NCBI GenBank assembly: GCA_947494705.1
Contig: CANLVN010000001.1
Coordinates: 62,001 to 126,000 of the forward strand
Direction: 5' to 3'
DNA length: 64,000 nucleotides
Source of the DNA: an uncultured Erythrobacter sp.
GTDB taxonomy: Bacteria > Pseudomonadota > Alphaproteobacteria > Sphingomonadales > Sphingomonadaceae
The notes below the pieces were generated by a model. That model was not told where the DNA came from. It worked only from the letters and a program-made list of their open reading frames with translations, and searched no databases. The position numbers and the translations under genes were made by a program. Positions 54,636 to 64,000 of this stretch are shown in pieces; position 1 is the stretch's first letter; each line of letters opens with the position of its first letter.

Positions 54636-55406
54636 TTACTCACGCAGGCGCCAACCGGTTTTGAAGATATAGGCAATGACGCCAACGCAGAAGGCAAGGA
54701 AGCCAAAAGTCAGGCCGAGCGACACCCAAATCGACACGTCCGAAATGCCGTAAAAGGTCCAACGCAGCCCGCTAACCAGAAACGCGATCGGGTTCGCGAA
54801 AGCCAGAGTAGACCAGATGCCAGGCAGGTCGTCGATCGAGTAGAATGTCCCGCCCAGAAAGGTCAGCGGGGTCAGGATCAGCAAAGGAATGATCCCGAGC
54901 TTTTCGAAACTGTCGGCCCATATGCCCAGGATGAAACCGAACAGCGAAAAGCTGGCCGTGACCAGCATGATATAGCCGATCGCCGCAAACGGATGGACGA
55001 TGGTGTAATCCACGAACAAGGTCGCGGTCCCCAGGATGATCGCGGCGAGGATCAGCCCCTTGGTCGCTGCCGCGCCGACAAATCCGAGCAGAGTCTCGGT
55101 CACACCCACCGGTGCGGAAAGCAGCTCGTAGATCGTGCCCGTAAACCGCGGCATATAGATGCCGAAGCTGGAATTGTTTGTCGTCTCGCCCAGCAAAGTC
55201 AGCATCAGCAGGCCGGGAATTATGAAAGCGCCATAATCGACGCCGTCGATCGGCTCCATCCGGCCACCGATCACGCTTCCGAACACCACGAAATAGAGCG
55301 ATGTGGTGAGCACCGGGGATAGAATGGACTGAAACGCAGTGCGCATCGCGCGCATCAGCTCGCGCTGGTAAATCGACCAGGCGCCCCTCGCGTTGAAGGA
55401 AATCAT
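54636..55406 (-). CDS. ABC-2 type exporter permease
   Basis: 256 residues with six membrane segments and the ABC-2 permease pattern: AFQSILSPVLTTSLYFVVFG, GVDYGAFIIPGLLMLTLLGE, FTGTIYELLSAPVG, and PLLILTPLTFLGGTFYSIDD near the end. It follows the ATPase with a four-base overlap, so the two form a simple exporter. The substrate is not predictable; the nearest families are daunorubicin or polysaccharide-type exporters. Confidence 0.92.
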   Translation of the reverse strand: MISFNARGAWSIYQRELMRAMRTAFQSILSPVLTTSLYFVVFGSVIGGRMEPIDGVDYGAFIIPGLLMLTLLGETTNNSSFGIYMPRFTGTIYELLSAPVGVTETLLGFVGAAATKGLILAAIILGTATLFVDYTIVHPFAAIGYIMLVTASFSLFGFILGIWADSFEKLGIIPLLILTPLTFLGGTFYSIDDLPGIWSTLAFANPIAFLVSGLRWTFYGISDVSIWVSLGLTFGFLAFCVGVIAYIFKTGWRLRE

Positions 55407-56350
55407 GCCGCTTCCTCCTCATGCTCGGACACGAGGTCGACGAAGATATCCTCAAGCGAGGAATCGCGCACGTCGATCGTGCGGTAGTCGATACCTGCCG
55501 CAATCAACGCCTTTGTAAGCGCGGCGACTTCCGCACTGCCTTCACCCTGTCCGTTGCCGCCGCGATAGCACAGTTCACATCCGTCCTCGCTCAACGTGAC
55601 CGGGAAGGCGGCGATGCTTTCGGGCAATTCGTTCAACGGCTCGGCAAGCGCGATCAACGCCTCGGTCGTGCCCATGCGCTGCATGATCGAATCCTTGTCA
55701 TCGACCATCAGGATGCGCCCGCCGCGAATGATGCCGACGCGGTCGGCCATCAGCTCGGCCTCCTCGATATAATGGGTGGTGAGAATGATCGTCGTGCCGC
55801 GCTGTCGCAGCGCGCCGATCTGCTCCCACATCCCCTTGCGCAGTTCGACGTCGACACCGGCAGTCGGCTCGTCGAGGAACAGAAGGTCGGGCTCGTGCGC
55901 GAGCGCCTTTGCGATCAACACGCGGCGTTTCATTCCGCCAGACAACTCACGAATCTGGCTGTCCTTCTTTTCCCACAAGGAGAGTGAGCGCAGAACCTCC
56001 TCGATCCTCGCCTTGTCAGGGGCCAGCCCGAAGAGCCCGCGCGAATAGGAGACCGCGCGGAAGACCGTCTCGAACATGTCTGTCGAAAGCTCCTGCGGCA
56101 CCAGCCCGATGCGAGCGCGCGCCCTTCGCCAGTCCGTTGCAAGGTCGTGACCAAAGGCGGTGATCGTACCGCCGGTTGGCCGAACCAGTCCGCACACCGC
56201 GGCAATCAGCGTCGTCTTGCCTGCGCCATTCGGGCCGAGCAGCGCGAATATCTCGCCCTTGCGGATCTCGAGATCCACCCCGTCCAGCGCTTTCGTGCCG
56301 CCCGAATAGACTTTGGTGAGGCCTTCGATCTGTAGGATAGGTTCGGACAT
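55403..56350 (-). CDS. ABC transporter ATP-binding protein
   Basis: 315 residues with Walker A GPNGAGKTT, the signature RELSGGMKRRVLIAKALAHE, Walker B LLFLDEPTAGVD and the H-loop ILTTHYIEEAELMADRV. A C-terminal ~80-residue extension follows (ABC-2 exporters of the CcmA/DrrA type). It begins 9 bases after queA and overlaps the permease, so it may be co-transcribed with queA. Confidence 0.95.
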   Translation of the reverse strand: MSEPILQIEGLTKVYSGGTKALDGVDLEIRKGEIFALLGPNGAGKTTLIAAVCGLVRPTGGTITAFGHDLATDWRRARARIGLVPQELSTDMFETVFRAVSYSRGLFGLAPDKARIEEVLRSLSLWEKKDSQIRELSGGMKRRVLIAKALAHEPDLLFLDEPTAGVDVELRKGMWEQIGALRQRGTTIILTTHYIEEAELMADRVGIIRGGRILMVDDKDSIMQRMGTTEALIALAEPLNELPESIAAFPVTLSEDGCELCYRGGNGQGEGSAEVAALTKALIAAGIDYRTIDVRDSSLEDIFVDLVSEHEEEAA

Positions 56351-56359
56351 GCAACGCAG

Positions 56360-57397
56360 TTACGGGAGCAACAGGGAAGAGTCACCATAGGAATAGAAGC
56401 GGTACTCGTTTGCGATAGCGTGAGCGTAGGCCGCCATCATCCGATCGCGGCCCATCAACGCGCTTACCAGCATCACGAGGGTCGACTTCGGAAGGTGAAA
56501 ATTCGTCATCAGTCCGTCGACCGCGCGGAAGCTATATCCCGGCGTGATAAAGATATCGGTGTCACCCGCGAACTCCCGGATCACCCCATCTTCCCCGGTC
56601 GCGCTTTCGAGCAGGCGCAGCGAAGTGGTTCCCACCGCGATGATCCGCCCGCCGGCTTCCCGCGCGGTGTTCAGGCGCTCGGCAGTGGCGGCATCGATGC
56701 GCCCGAACTCGGAATGCATCCGATGATCGTCGGTATCGTCGGCCTTGACCGGCAGGAACGTCCCCGCCCCTACATGCAGGGTCAGCATCTCACGCCCGAT
56801 CCCCGCTTCGTCGAGCGCGGCGACGAGCCTGTTCGTAAAATGCAGGCTGGCCGTCGGTGCGGCGACGGCGCCGTCTTCGGAAGCGAACATGGTCTGGTAA
56901 TCGGCGAGGTCCTGCTCATCGACCCCGCGACGCTGAGCGATGTAGGGCGGCAGCGGCATGGTGCCTGCCCGGTCGAGCAGGACTTCGACCGGCTCCTCAC
57001 CTTCGAAAAACAGCGTTAGTGAGCCATCTTCATGGCGGCTTTCAGCTATCGCGGTCACGCCGCCGCCGAAGACCAGCTGGTCGCTCTCCTTCACCTTTTT
57101 CGCATTGCGGATAAAGGCCTGCCAGCGGCGCAGGTCGATCCGTTTGTGCAGGGTAGCTCCGATCCGCGCTTCGCCACCGGCGCGTCGTCCTTCGAGCTGT
57201 GCAGGGATGACGCGCGTGTCGTTGAAAACGAGCACATCGCCCGGCTCAAGCAAGTCGGGTAAGTCGGCGACGCCGCGATCCTCAAATTGCGCGTCCTGTC
57301 CGCGCACCACCAGCATTCGCGCCGCATCGCGCGGACGCACCGGGCGCAGGGCTATGCGATCCTGCGGGAGGTCGAAATCGAAAAGATCAACGCGCAT
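56360..57397 (-). CDS. queA: S-adenosylmethionine:tRNA ribosyltransferase-isomerase
   Basis: Transfers and rearranges the ribosyl of SAM to preQ1-tRNA, making epoxyqueuosine. The 345-residue protein has [48 protein letters not shown] and [20 protein letters not shown], all diagnostic. Part of the coaD-cyclophilin-queA run; 61 bases follow the cyclophilin gene. Confidence 0.97.
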   Translation of the reverse strand: MRVDLFDFDLPQDRIALRPVRPRDAARMLVVRGQDAQFEDRGVADLPDLLEPGDVLVFNDTRVIPAQLEGRRAGGEARIGATLHKRIDLRRWQAFIRNAKKVKESDQLVFGGGVTAIAESRHEDGSLTLFFEGEEPVEVLLDRAGTMPLPPYIAQRRGVDEQDLADYQTMFASEDGAVAAPTASLHFTNRLVAALDEAGIGREMLTLHVGAGTFLPVKADDTDDHRMHSEFGRIDAATAERLNTAREAGGRIIAVGTTSLRLLESATGEDGVIREFAGDTDIFITPGYSFRAVDGLMTNFHLPKSTLVMLVSALMGRDRMMAAYAHAIANEYRFYSYGDSSLLLP

Positions 57398-57458
57398 CCT
57401 GGCCCCTTAGCGAGTCGTCGGACAAGCGGGAAGCGCGTTGAAAGCGCCGCGATGCGCC

Positions 57459-58184
57459 TTACTGCTGGCCCAACGGCGCGTTCAGCGCATCGGCGGTGAT
57501 ATCGGTCTGCTCCTGGCGGGGTGGCGGAGCCGGGAACATCTGCGGCTTGCCGTCGATCAGCATCGATGCCTGCAAGATGCGGGTCGGGTTCTGCGGCGGT
57601 TCGCCGCGATTGATCTCGTCCACGGCGGCCATGTTCTCGATCACGCGACCGAAATTGGTGTAGCGCTTATCGAGGCTGAAACGTGGGTAGAAGACGATGA
57701 AGAACTGGCTGTTCGCGCTGTCTTCTTCGTTCGCGCGCGCCATCGAAAGCGTGCCGCGCACATGGGGCATCGGATTAAATTCTTCGTTGAGGTCGGGAAG
57801 TTGCGAGCCGCCCTGCCCCGTGCCGGTCGGATCGCCGCCCTGCGCCATGAAGCCGTCGATCACGCGGTGGAAGATCACACCGTCGTAAAAGCCCTGCTCC
57901 GTGAGCGTCTTGATACGCTCGACATGGTTGGGAGCCCATTCGTCCATCAGACGGATCTTGACCCGCTCACCATTCGAAAGGTCGAGGACCCAGATATTCT
58001 CCGGCTCGACGCTCTGATCGAAGCTGATCGCAGGGTAAGTGCGGGTATCGACTGGTTCGGCCATAGCGTCTTCGTCACCCGAGGTGTCGGGCAACGGGCG
58101 CGGATCCTGTGCGGCAAGGCTGGCGGGAAGCGCAACCAGGGCAAGTGCGGCTGTAAAGGTCTTAAGCATGTGCAAGGTCTTCAT
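57459..58184 (-). CDS. cyclophilin-type peptidyl-prolyl isomerase, exported
   Basis: 241 residues with a Sec signal (MLKTFTAALALVALPASLAA) and a cyclophilin domain of ~150 residues: YDGVIFHRVIDGFMAQGGDPTGTG with the catalytic Arg, GTLSMARANEEDSANSQFFIV and the closing VIENMAAVDEINRG. Likely a periplasmic folding helper. ATG 58184 adds five residues over ATG 58169; either may be used. Confidence 0.95.
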   Translation of the reverse strand: MKTLHMLKTFTAALALVALPASLAAQDPRPLPDTSGDEDAMAEPVDTRTYPAISFDQSVEPENIWVLDLSNGERVKIRLMDEWAPNHVERIKTLTEQGFYDGVIFHRVIDGFMAQGGDPTGTGQGGSQLPDLNEEFNPMPHVRGTLSMARANEEDSANSQFFIVFYPRFSLDKRYTNFGRVIENMAAVDEINRGEPPQNPTRILQASMLIDGKPQMFPAPPPRQEQTDITADALNAPLGQQ

Positions 58185-58263
58185 GTGATCAAAGCGTGAT
58201 TGGCGAAGCGTCTAACCAAGCGGGCCTGACACTGCAATGAATGAGTGGTCGCAATCACCGGGC

Positions 58264-58776
58264 CTAGTAATCGCCCTTCCGCCCGATTTCCTCGACCCGG
58301 GCAATAACCTCGTCCTTGACCGCGGCACTGACGAAGGGGGAGATGTCACCGCCATACAGGGCGATTTCCTTTACCAGTTTCGAGGCGATCGGCTGCAGCG
58401 AAACATCGGCCATCAGAAAGATAGTCTCGATATCGTCGTCGAGCTGCTGGTTCATACCAGCCATCTGGTACTCGTATTCGAAGTCCGCGACCGCCCGCAG
58501 ACCCCGGATAATGACGTTGGCGCGCTGCTTTTGCGCGAACTTCACCAGCAGCGCGTTGAATCCGACCACCTCGACATTGGAGAGGCCCATCGCCTTCACC
58601 TCGCGCTCGACCATGGCAAAGCGCTCCTCGGTGGAGAACATCGGGTTCTTCGACGGATTGGTGGTCACGCCCAGGATCAGCTTGTCGACCAGCTTGGACC
58701 CGCGCCGGATGATATCGGCGTGGCCCTTTGTAATGGGGTCGAATGTTCCGGGATAAATCCCGATGCGCGTGCTCAT
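58264..58776 (-). CDS. coaD: phosphopantetheine adenylyltransferase
   Basis: Fourth step of coenzyme A synthesis. 170 residues with the nucleotidyltransferase HxGH-like motif TRIGIYPGTFDPITKGHADI, VIRGLRAVADFEYEYQMAGM and the ADP-loop (FLMADVSLQPIASKLVKEIA). Standard length. Order xseB-ispA-unknown-coaD-cyclophilin-queA on the minus strand suggests one unit. Confidence 0.97.
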   Translation of the reverse strand: MSTRIGIYPGTFDPITKGHADIIRRGSKLVDKLILGVTTNPSKNPMFSTEERFAMVEREVKAMGLSNVEVVGFNALLVKFAQKQRANVIIRGLRAVADFEYEYQMAGMNQQLDDDIETIFLMADVSLQPIASKLVKEIALYGGDISPFVSAAVKDEVIARVEEIGRKGDY

Positions 58777-58789
58777 GTCTACAGCCCTT

Positions 58790-59185
58790 TCAGCCTACCC
58801 TTATTGCGCCGAAGTAGACGCTGTCATTTTCGAAGCAGAGTTCATAGCCTCCACCGTTCCCGTCCCGAGAGAAGCAATTCTCATCAAAATACGACCTAAA
58901 CCGCGTAGATGCCTTTGCCCGAGCCAAGAGTTCTGCCCGACATTGATCCGACATGGTGAAGCGCACACCGCCGTTGAAATACTGCCCCTCCGGCTCCAAG
59001 ACCTCTGATACCTTCGCGTCGTCACATTGGAAGGCTTCGAAATTCTCGGCCAGCAACTCTTGCTGCGCATCAGGATCATGGAGTTCGTTAAGATGCATGT
59101 GTTGCCAATAAATGGGCCATCCGAGGAACAAGGCTAGCAGAATTACTCCGGTTGTAACGACCAGACCAATGCAACCGAGCCTCAC
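58790..59185 (-). CDS. hypothetical membrane-anchored protein between ispA and coaD
   Basis: 131 residues: one N-terminal membrane segment (RLGCIGLVVTTGVILLALFL) and a small soluble domain with three or four cysteines (QCDDAKV, SDQCRAELL, ENCFSRDGN, ELCFEND) that could pair. The start is GTG, overlapping the ispA stop by four bases (GTGA). It does not resemble a known family. An arrangement of ispA, a small cysteine-containing membrane protein and coaD is unusual. Confidence 0.65.
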   Translation of the reverse strand: MRLGCIGLVVTTGVILLALFLGWPIYWQHMHLNELHDPDAQQELLAENFEAFQCDDAKVSEVLEPEGQYFNGGVRFTMSDQCRAELLARAKASTRFRSYFDENCFSRDGNGGGYELCFENDSVYFGAIRVG

Positions 59186-60096
59186 CGATCCCGCTCGACG
59201 ATAAACCGTGCCAGCGCACGCAGCGTATCGGCCTCGCTGCCGTGCGAGCCGAGATGCGCCACCGCCTGGTCGACCAGTGCACGCGCCTGTTCGCGGGCCT
59301 TGTCGACGCCCATCAGCGTGACGAATGTCTGCTTGCCCTGCTCATCGTCCTTGCGCAGCGCCTTGCCCGCCTTTTCCTGGTCGCCTTCGACATCGAGCAG
59401 GTCGTCTGCGATCTGGAAAGCAAGGCCGATGTCGCGCGAATAGGCGCGCAGATGTGCGCGCCCCTCGGGCGGGACCTTGCCGAGGATCGCGCCCATCTCG
59501 ACACTCGCGGCCAGCAGCGCACCGGTCTTGAGCTGTTGCAGGCGCGTAATGGTGTGAAGGTCGTAATCGACGCCTTCCTCGTCGGCGACGATATCCATCA
59601 TCTGGCCGCCGGCCATGCCATTCATTCCCGAAGCCGAGCCGAGCGTCCCGATAAGCTCGCTTCGCACAAAGGGATCGGAGCTGGTGCCGCTATCGGCCAG
59701 GATGTCGAAGGCCAGCGCGTGCAGCGCGTCGCCCGCCAGAACGGCGGTGGCATCGTCATAGACCTTGTGCACGGTTGCCTTTCCGTGGCGCAGGTCATCG
59801 TCGTCCATGCAGGGCAGATCGTCATGGATCAGCGAATAGACATGGATTGCCTCGATCGCGGTACCTGCCTGCACGGCGGCGTCCCGGTCGACCCCATACA
59901 TTTCCGCCGTACTCACCAGAAGCAAGGGGCGAACCCGCTTTCCTCCGCCAATCGCGGCATAACGCATCGCCTCGACAAGCCTGGCGCGGGTATCGGAAGG
60001 AACCGGCATGAAGGCATCGAAAACCGAATCGACCTCACGCTGAACGCTTTTGAGCGCTTCGCCGAGTACCCCGCTATCCAGTCCGACGACGCTCAC
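59182..60096 (-). CDS. ispA: polyprenyl (farnesyl) diphosphate synthase
   Basis: Head-to-tail prenyltransferase that builds C15 (or longer) isoprenoid diphosphates. 304 residues with GGGKRVRPLLLV, the first aspartate-rich motif DDLPCMDDDDLRHGK (DD-x4-D form of bacterial FPPS) and the second DDLLD. The length and motif fit IspA. xseB lies two bases upstream. Confidence 0.94.
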   Translation of the reverse strand: MSVVGLDSGVLGEALKSVQREVDSVFDAFMPVPSDTRARLVEAMRYAAIGGGKRVRPLLLVSTAEMYGVDRDAAVQAGTAIEAIHVYSLIHDDLPCMDDDDLRHGKATVHKVYDDATAVLAGDALHALAFDILADSGTSSDPFVRSELIGTLGSASGMNGMAGGQMMDIVADEEGVDYDLHTITRLQQLKTGALLAASVEMGAILGKVPPEGRAHLRAYSRDIGLAFQIADDLLDVEGDQEKAGKALRKDDEQGKQTFVTLMGVDKAREQARALVDQAVAHLGSHGSEADTLRALARFIVERDR

Positions 60097-60098
60097 GC

Positions 60099-60368
60099 TC
60101 AGCTGGCTCCGTCAAGCGGTGCCGTGCCAGACGGCTTGCCATCGGCGCCAGCGACGATCTTCTCGATCCGGGCCTGCGCCGCGTCGAGCCGCTTCTGACA
60201 TGCAGCGCGCAGTGCCTCGCCACGCTCATACAGTTCGATCGACTGGTCGAGCGGCACGTCGCCACGCTCAAGATGTTGAACGACCTCCTCAAGCGCGCGA
60301 AGCGCCTGTTCGAAGGTCATTGCTTCAATATTCGGTTGTTCCGCTGCGGAACCGTTTCCCTCGTCCAT
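60099..60368 (-). CDS. xseB: exodeoxyribonuclease VII small subunit
   Basis: Small subunit of exonuclease VII, here 89 residues from ATG 60368. Pattern: MTFEQALRALEEVVQHLERG, DVPLDQSIELYERGEALRAA, the usual two-helix layout. The Gly/Ser-rich tail is polar. It is first of the minus-strand unit that continues with ispA; the large subunit is elsewhere. Confidence 0.95.
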   Translation of the reverse strand: MDEGNGSAAEQPNIEAMTFEQALRALEEVVQHLERGDVPLDQSIELYERGEALRAACQKRLDAAQARIEKIVAGADGKPSGTAPLDGAS

Positions 60369-60432
60369 GCGTCGGAGCAATGACGGGGCCAACCAGCCCG
60401 GTCAAGACCACGATACAACAGGGACAGCGACG

Positions 60433-60837
60433 ATGATGAAATATGCGATAGCCTATGCAAGTGCGGCGGTGATCTTCGGCGCGCTCGATGCCCTGTGGCT
60501 GAGATGGGCCGGGGAAAACTTCTATCGCCCGGTCATCGGCGAGATCATGGCGGACGAATTCCGCGCGGCGCCGGCTGCGATCTTCTATTTCATCTATCTT
60601 GCAGGGATGGTCTGGTTCGCGATCCGGCCCGGCCTGGAATCGGGCCAAGTGACGACCGCGCTTCTCAACGGCGTGCTGCTGGGTGCGCTGTGCTATACTA
60701 CTTATGACCTTACCAGCCAGGCGGTGCTGAAGGTCTGGGCCACGAAGCTCAGCATCGTGGACATCTGTTGGGGGGCATTCGCGACCGGAACCTCCGCAGC
60801 CCTTGCAACGTGGATCACTTTGCGCTTCACCAGCTGA
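60433..60837 (+). CDS. DUF2177 membrane protein
   Basis: 134 residues with four hydrophobic segments: AIAYASAAVIFGALDALWL, PAAIFYFIYLAGMVWFAI, ALLNGVLLGALCYTTYDLTS and VDICWGAFATGTSAALATWI. The DALWL and YDLTSQAVLK motifs are characteristic of DUF2177, a family of unknown function. Its start is 64 bases from the divergent xseB. Confidence 0.85.
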   Translation: MMKYAIAYASAAVIFGALDALWLRWAGENFYRPVIGEIMADEFRAAPAAIFYFIYLAGMVWFAIRPGLESGQVTTALLNGVLLGALCYTTYDLTSQAVLKVWATKLSIVDICWGAFATGTSAALATWITLRFTS

Positions 60838-60865
60838 CATATAAAAAGCGGGGGCATCCACTTTC

Positions 60866-61540
60866 ATGTTTATCGGCCATTTTGCGCCAGCATTCATCGC
60901 AGCGGCGGCCTATTCGCGCGGGCCGAAGCTGGCGACCTATTTCGTCGCGGCGCAGCTGGTGGATTGGGCGTTCTTCATGCTCGCCATCCTCGGAGTCGAG
61001 AAACTGCGGGTCGATCCCGGGGCGACGGTGATGGTTCCGCTGGACCTGTACCACATGCCTTTCACCCATTCGCTTGTCGGCACTGCGGGTTGGGCTGTGG
61101 CGATGGGTATCGTGGTGGCGATCTGGTACCGCGATGTGCTCGCCGGGTTCCTTTGTGCGCTGGTGGTTGCCTCGCACTGGGTGCTCGACTGGGTGACCCA
61201 TGCGCCCGACCTGACGATCATGGGCGACGGAAAAACCTATGGCCTTGGCCTGTGGAATCATCCCGAGCTCGCGATGCCGCTCGAAATCGGAATCACGCTG
61301 GGCGCGTTCCTGTTCTACATCCACCGGTCACGCGGGCCCGCTGCACAGCCGTTGATCCTGATCAGCGTCATGATGGCCCTGCAAATGGTCAATTGGTTCG
61401 CCCCACATCCCGAAGAAGCGGGCATTTTCCTCTACCTGCAGGCGCTGTTCGCCTTCGCGATAATCACCGCTTTTGCCGTCTGGGTGGGGGAGAATCGCTA
61501 TTTCACGCAACGCGGCGGCTTGGCGGCGGCGAGCCTCTAG
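60866..61540 (+). CDS. membrane protein of the YdjM/YbcI metal-dependent hydrolase-like family
   Basis: 224 residues with six or seven hydrophobic segments. The family marks are conserved His positions in [19 protein letters not shown] and [15 protein letters not shown], which in this group are the metal ligands of a possible hydrolase. Function unknown. Only 28 bases separate it from the DUF2177 gene, and 16 bases from purL. Confidence 0.7.
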   Translation: MFIGHFAPAFIAAAAYSRGPKLATYFVAAQLVDWAFFMLAILGVEKLRVDPGATVMVPLDLYHMPFTHSLVGTAGWAVAMGIVVAIWYRDVLAGFLCALVVASHWVLDWVTHAPDLTIMGDGKTYGLGLWNHPELAMPLEIGITLGAFLFYIHRSRGPAAQPLILISVMMALQMVNWFAPHPEEAGIFLYLQALFAFAIITAFAVWVGENRYFTQRGGLAAASL

Positions 61541-61556
61541 CCTATGCGCTTCGCGC

Positions 61557-63797
<2,241 letters not shown>

Positions 63798-63821
63798 CGG
63801 AGGGCCTGGCGGCCCGCTGCC

Positions 63822-64000
63822 CTATGCGGCGGCGGGCTGCGGGGCTTCGAGGCCAAGCTGCTCTTCGGTATAGCCTTCGTTTTCGAGGATGCGCAGACAG
63901 GCACGGTAGACGCTAGGCCGGCCTATGTTCAGACGCTTGCGCGCCGCGTCGATATCTTCGCGCAGCAGCGCCTCGATGTCCTGGTGCGCCAGCTTCGCCG
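63822..64000 (-). CDS. helix-turn-helix protein (N-terminus beyond the window)
   Basis: The last ~59 residues of a minus-strand gene: KLAHQDIEALLREDIDAARK, then RLNIGRPSVYRACLRILENE and an acidic tail ending APQPAAA before TAG at 63822-63824. The RLNIGRPSVYRA stretch resembles the recognition helix of a resolvase-type HTH (HTH_7), so the whole gene could be a serine recombinase or a related HTH regulator. The start and most of the protein lie right of the window. Confidence 0.6.
   Translation of the reverse strand, partial: AKLAHQDIEALLREDIDAARKRLNIGRPSVYRACLRILENEGYTEEQLGLEAPQPAAA

Noticed and set aside
63802..63815. Terminator after purL (GGGCC-TGGC-GGCCC)
   Set aside because: A five-pair stem without a T-run is too weak to call.

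Overview
The window looks like core chromosome of a GC-rich alphaproteobacterium, most likely Sphingomonadales close to Erythrobacteraceae. This is an inference from protein flavour (RpoD, MutL, MreB, CarB, PurL), from gene order (carA...yqeY-dnaG-rpoD; coaD-cyclophilin-queA...tgt; nrdR-trmJ) and from a PEP-CTERM protein; no rRNA is present to confirm it. I read 69 protein-coding genes (two cut by the window edges), one tRNA-Lys, several intrinsic terminators and a few regulatory dyads. I found no insertion sequence, prophage, CRISPR array or rRNA. No gene-free stretch exceeds 300 bases; the longest is the divergent region at 45726-46001.

Layout. 1-5421 (minus): pyruvate phosphate dikinase (cut) and glyQ-glyS. 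5661-6596: three tiny, well-spaced ORFs, an Xre-type regulator and a small membrane protein. 6666-8534: two TraB/GumN-family proteins. 8680-10386: rplY, pth, thioredoxin-like ferredoxin. 10424-13899: Tat-signal SDR, PEP-CTERM protein, ychF, DUF1206 protein. 13912-15744 (minus): mutL. 15944-21753: mreB-mreC-mreD-mrdA-rodA, the rod-shape and elongasome operon. 21750-27793: LuxR-type regulator, two winged-helix proteins, tRNA-Lys, lytic transglycosylase, ribB(X)-ribH and small unknowns. 27895-29184 (minus): eno. 29375-31574: a four-gene stress or envelope cluster resembling yqjD/yqjE. 31666-32914: DUF4170, GNAT, greA. 33063-38714 (minus): carA, two unknown exported proteins, carB. 38863-44081: yqeY, lipoprotein, dnaG, rpoD. 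44154-46883: a YadA-like repeat adhesin divergent from a Phd-PAS fusion regulator. 47001-52217: orphan ParA, unknown, rpiB-glyA-nrdR-trmJ, rpsD. 52364-60368 (minus): chorismate mutase/tgt, an outer-membrane barrel, and xseB-ispA-unknown-coaD-cyclophilin-queA-ABC exporter. 60433-63797: DUF2177, a membrane protein, purL. At the right edge is a cut HTH protein on the minus strand.

How it works together. Most of the window is housekeeping: translation (glyQS, rplY, rpsD, pth, ychF, tgt/queA, trmJ), replication and transcription (dnaG, rpoD, greA, nrdR, mutL, xseB), pyrimidine, purine, riboflavin, CoA and isoprenoid synthesis, and cell shape. The most unusual parts are the small-ORF cluster at 5.6-6.6 kb, the Phd-PAS/adhesin divergent pair at 44-47 kb with two near-perfect operator-like dyads, the lysine/arginine-tailed membrane-protein cluster at 29.4-31.6 kb with an EcfG-like promoter, the two exported proteins locked between carA and carB, and a terminator-like hairpin inside the start of the second TraB gene.
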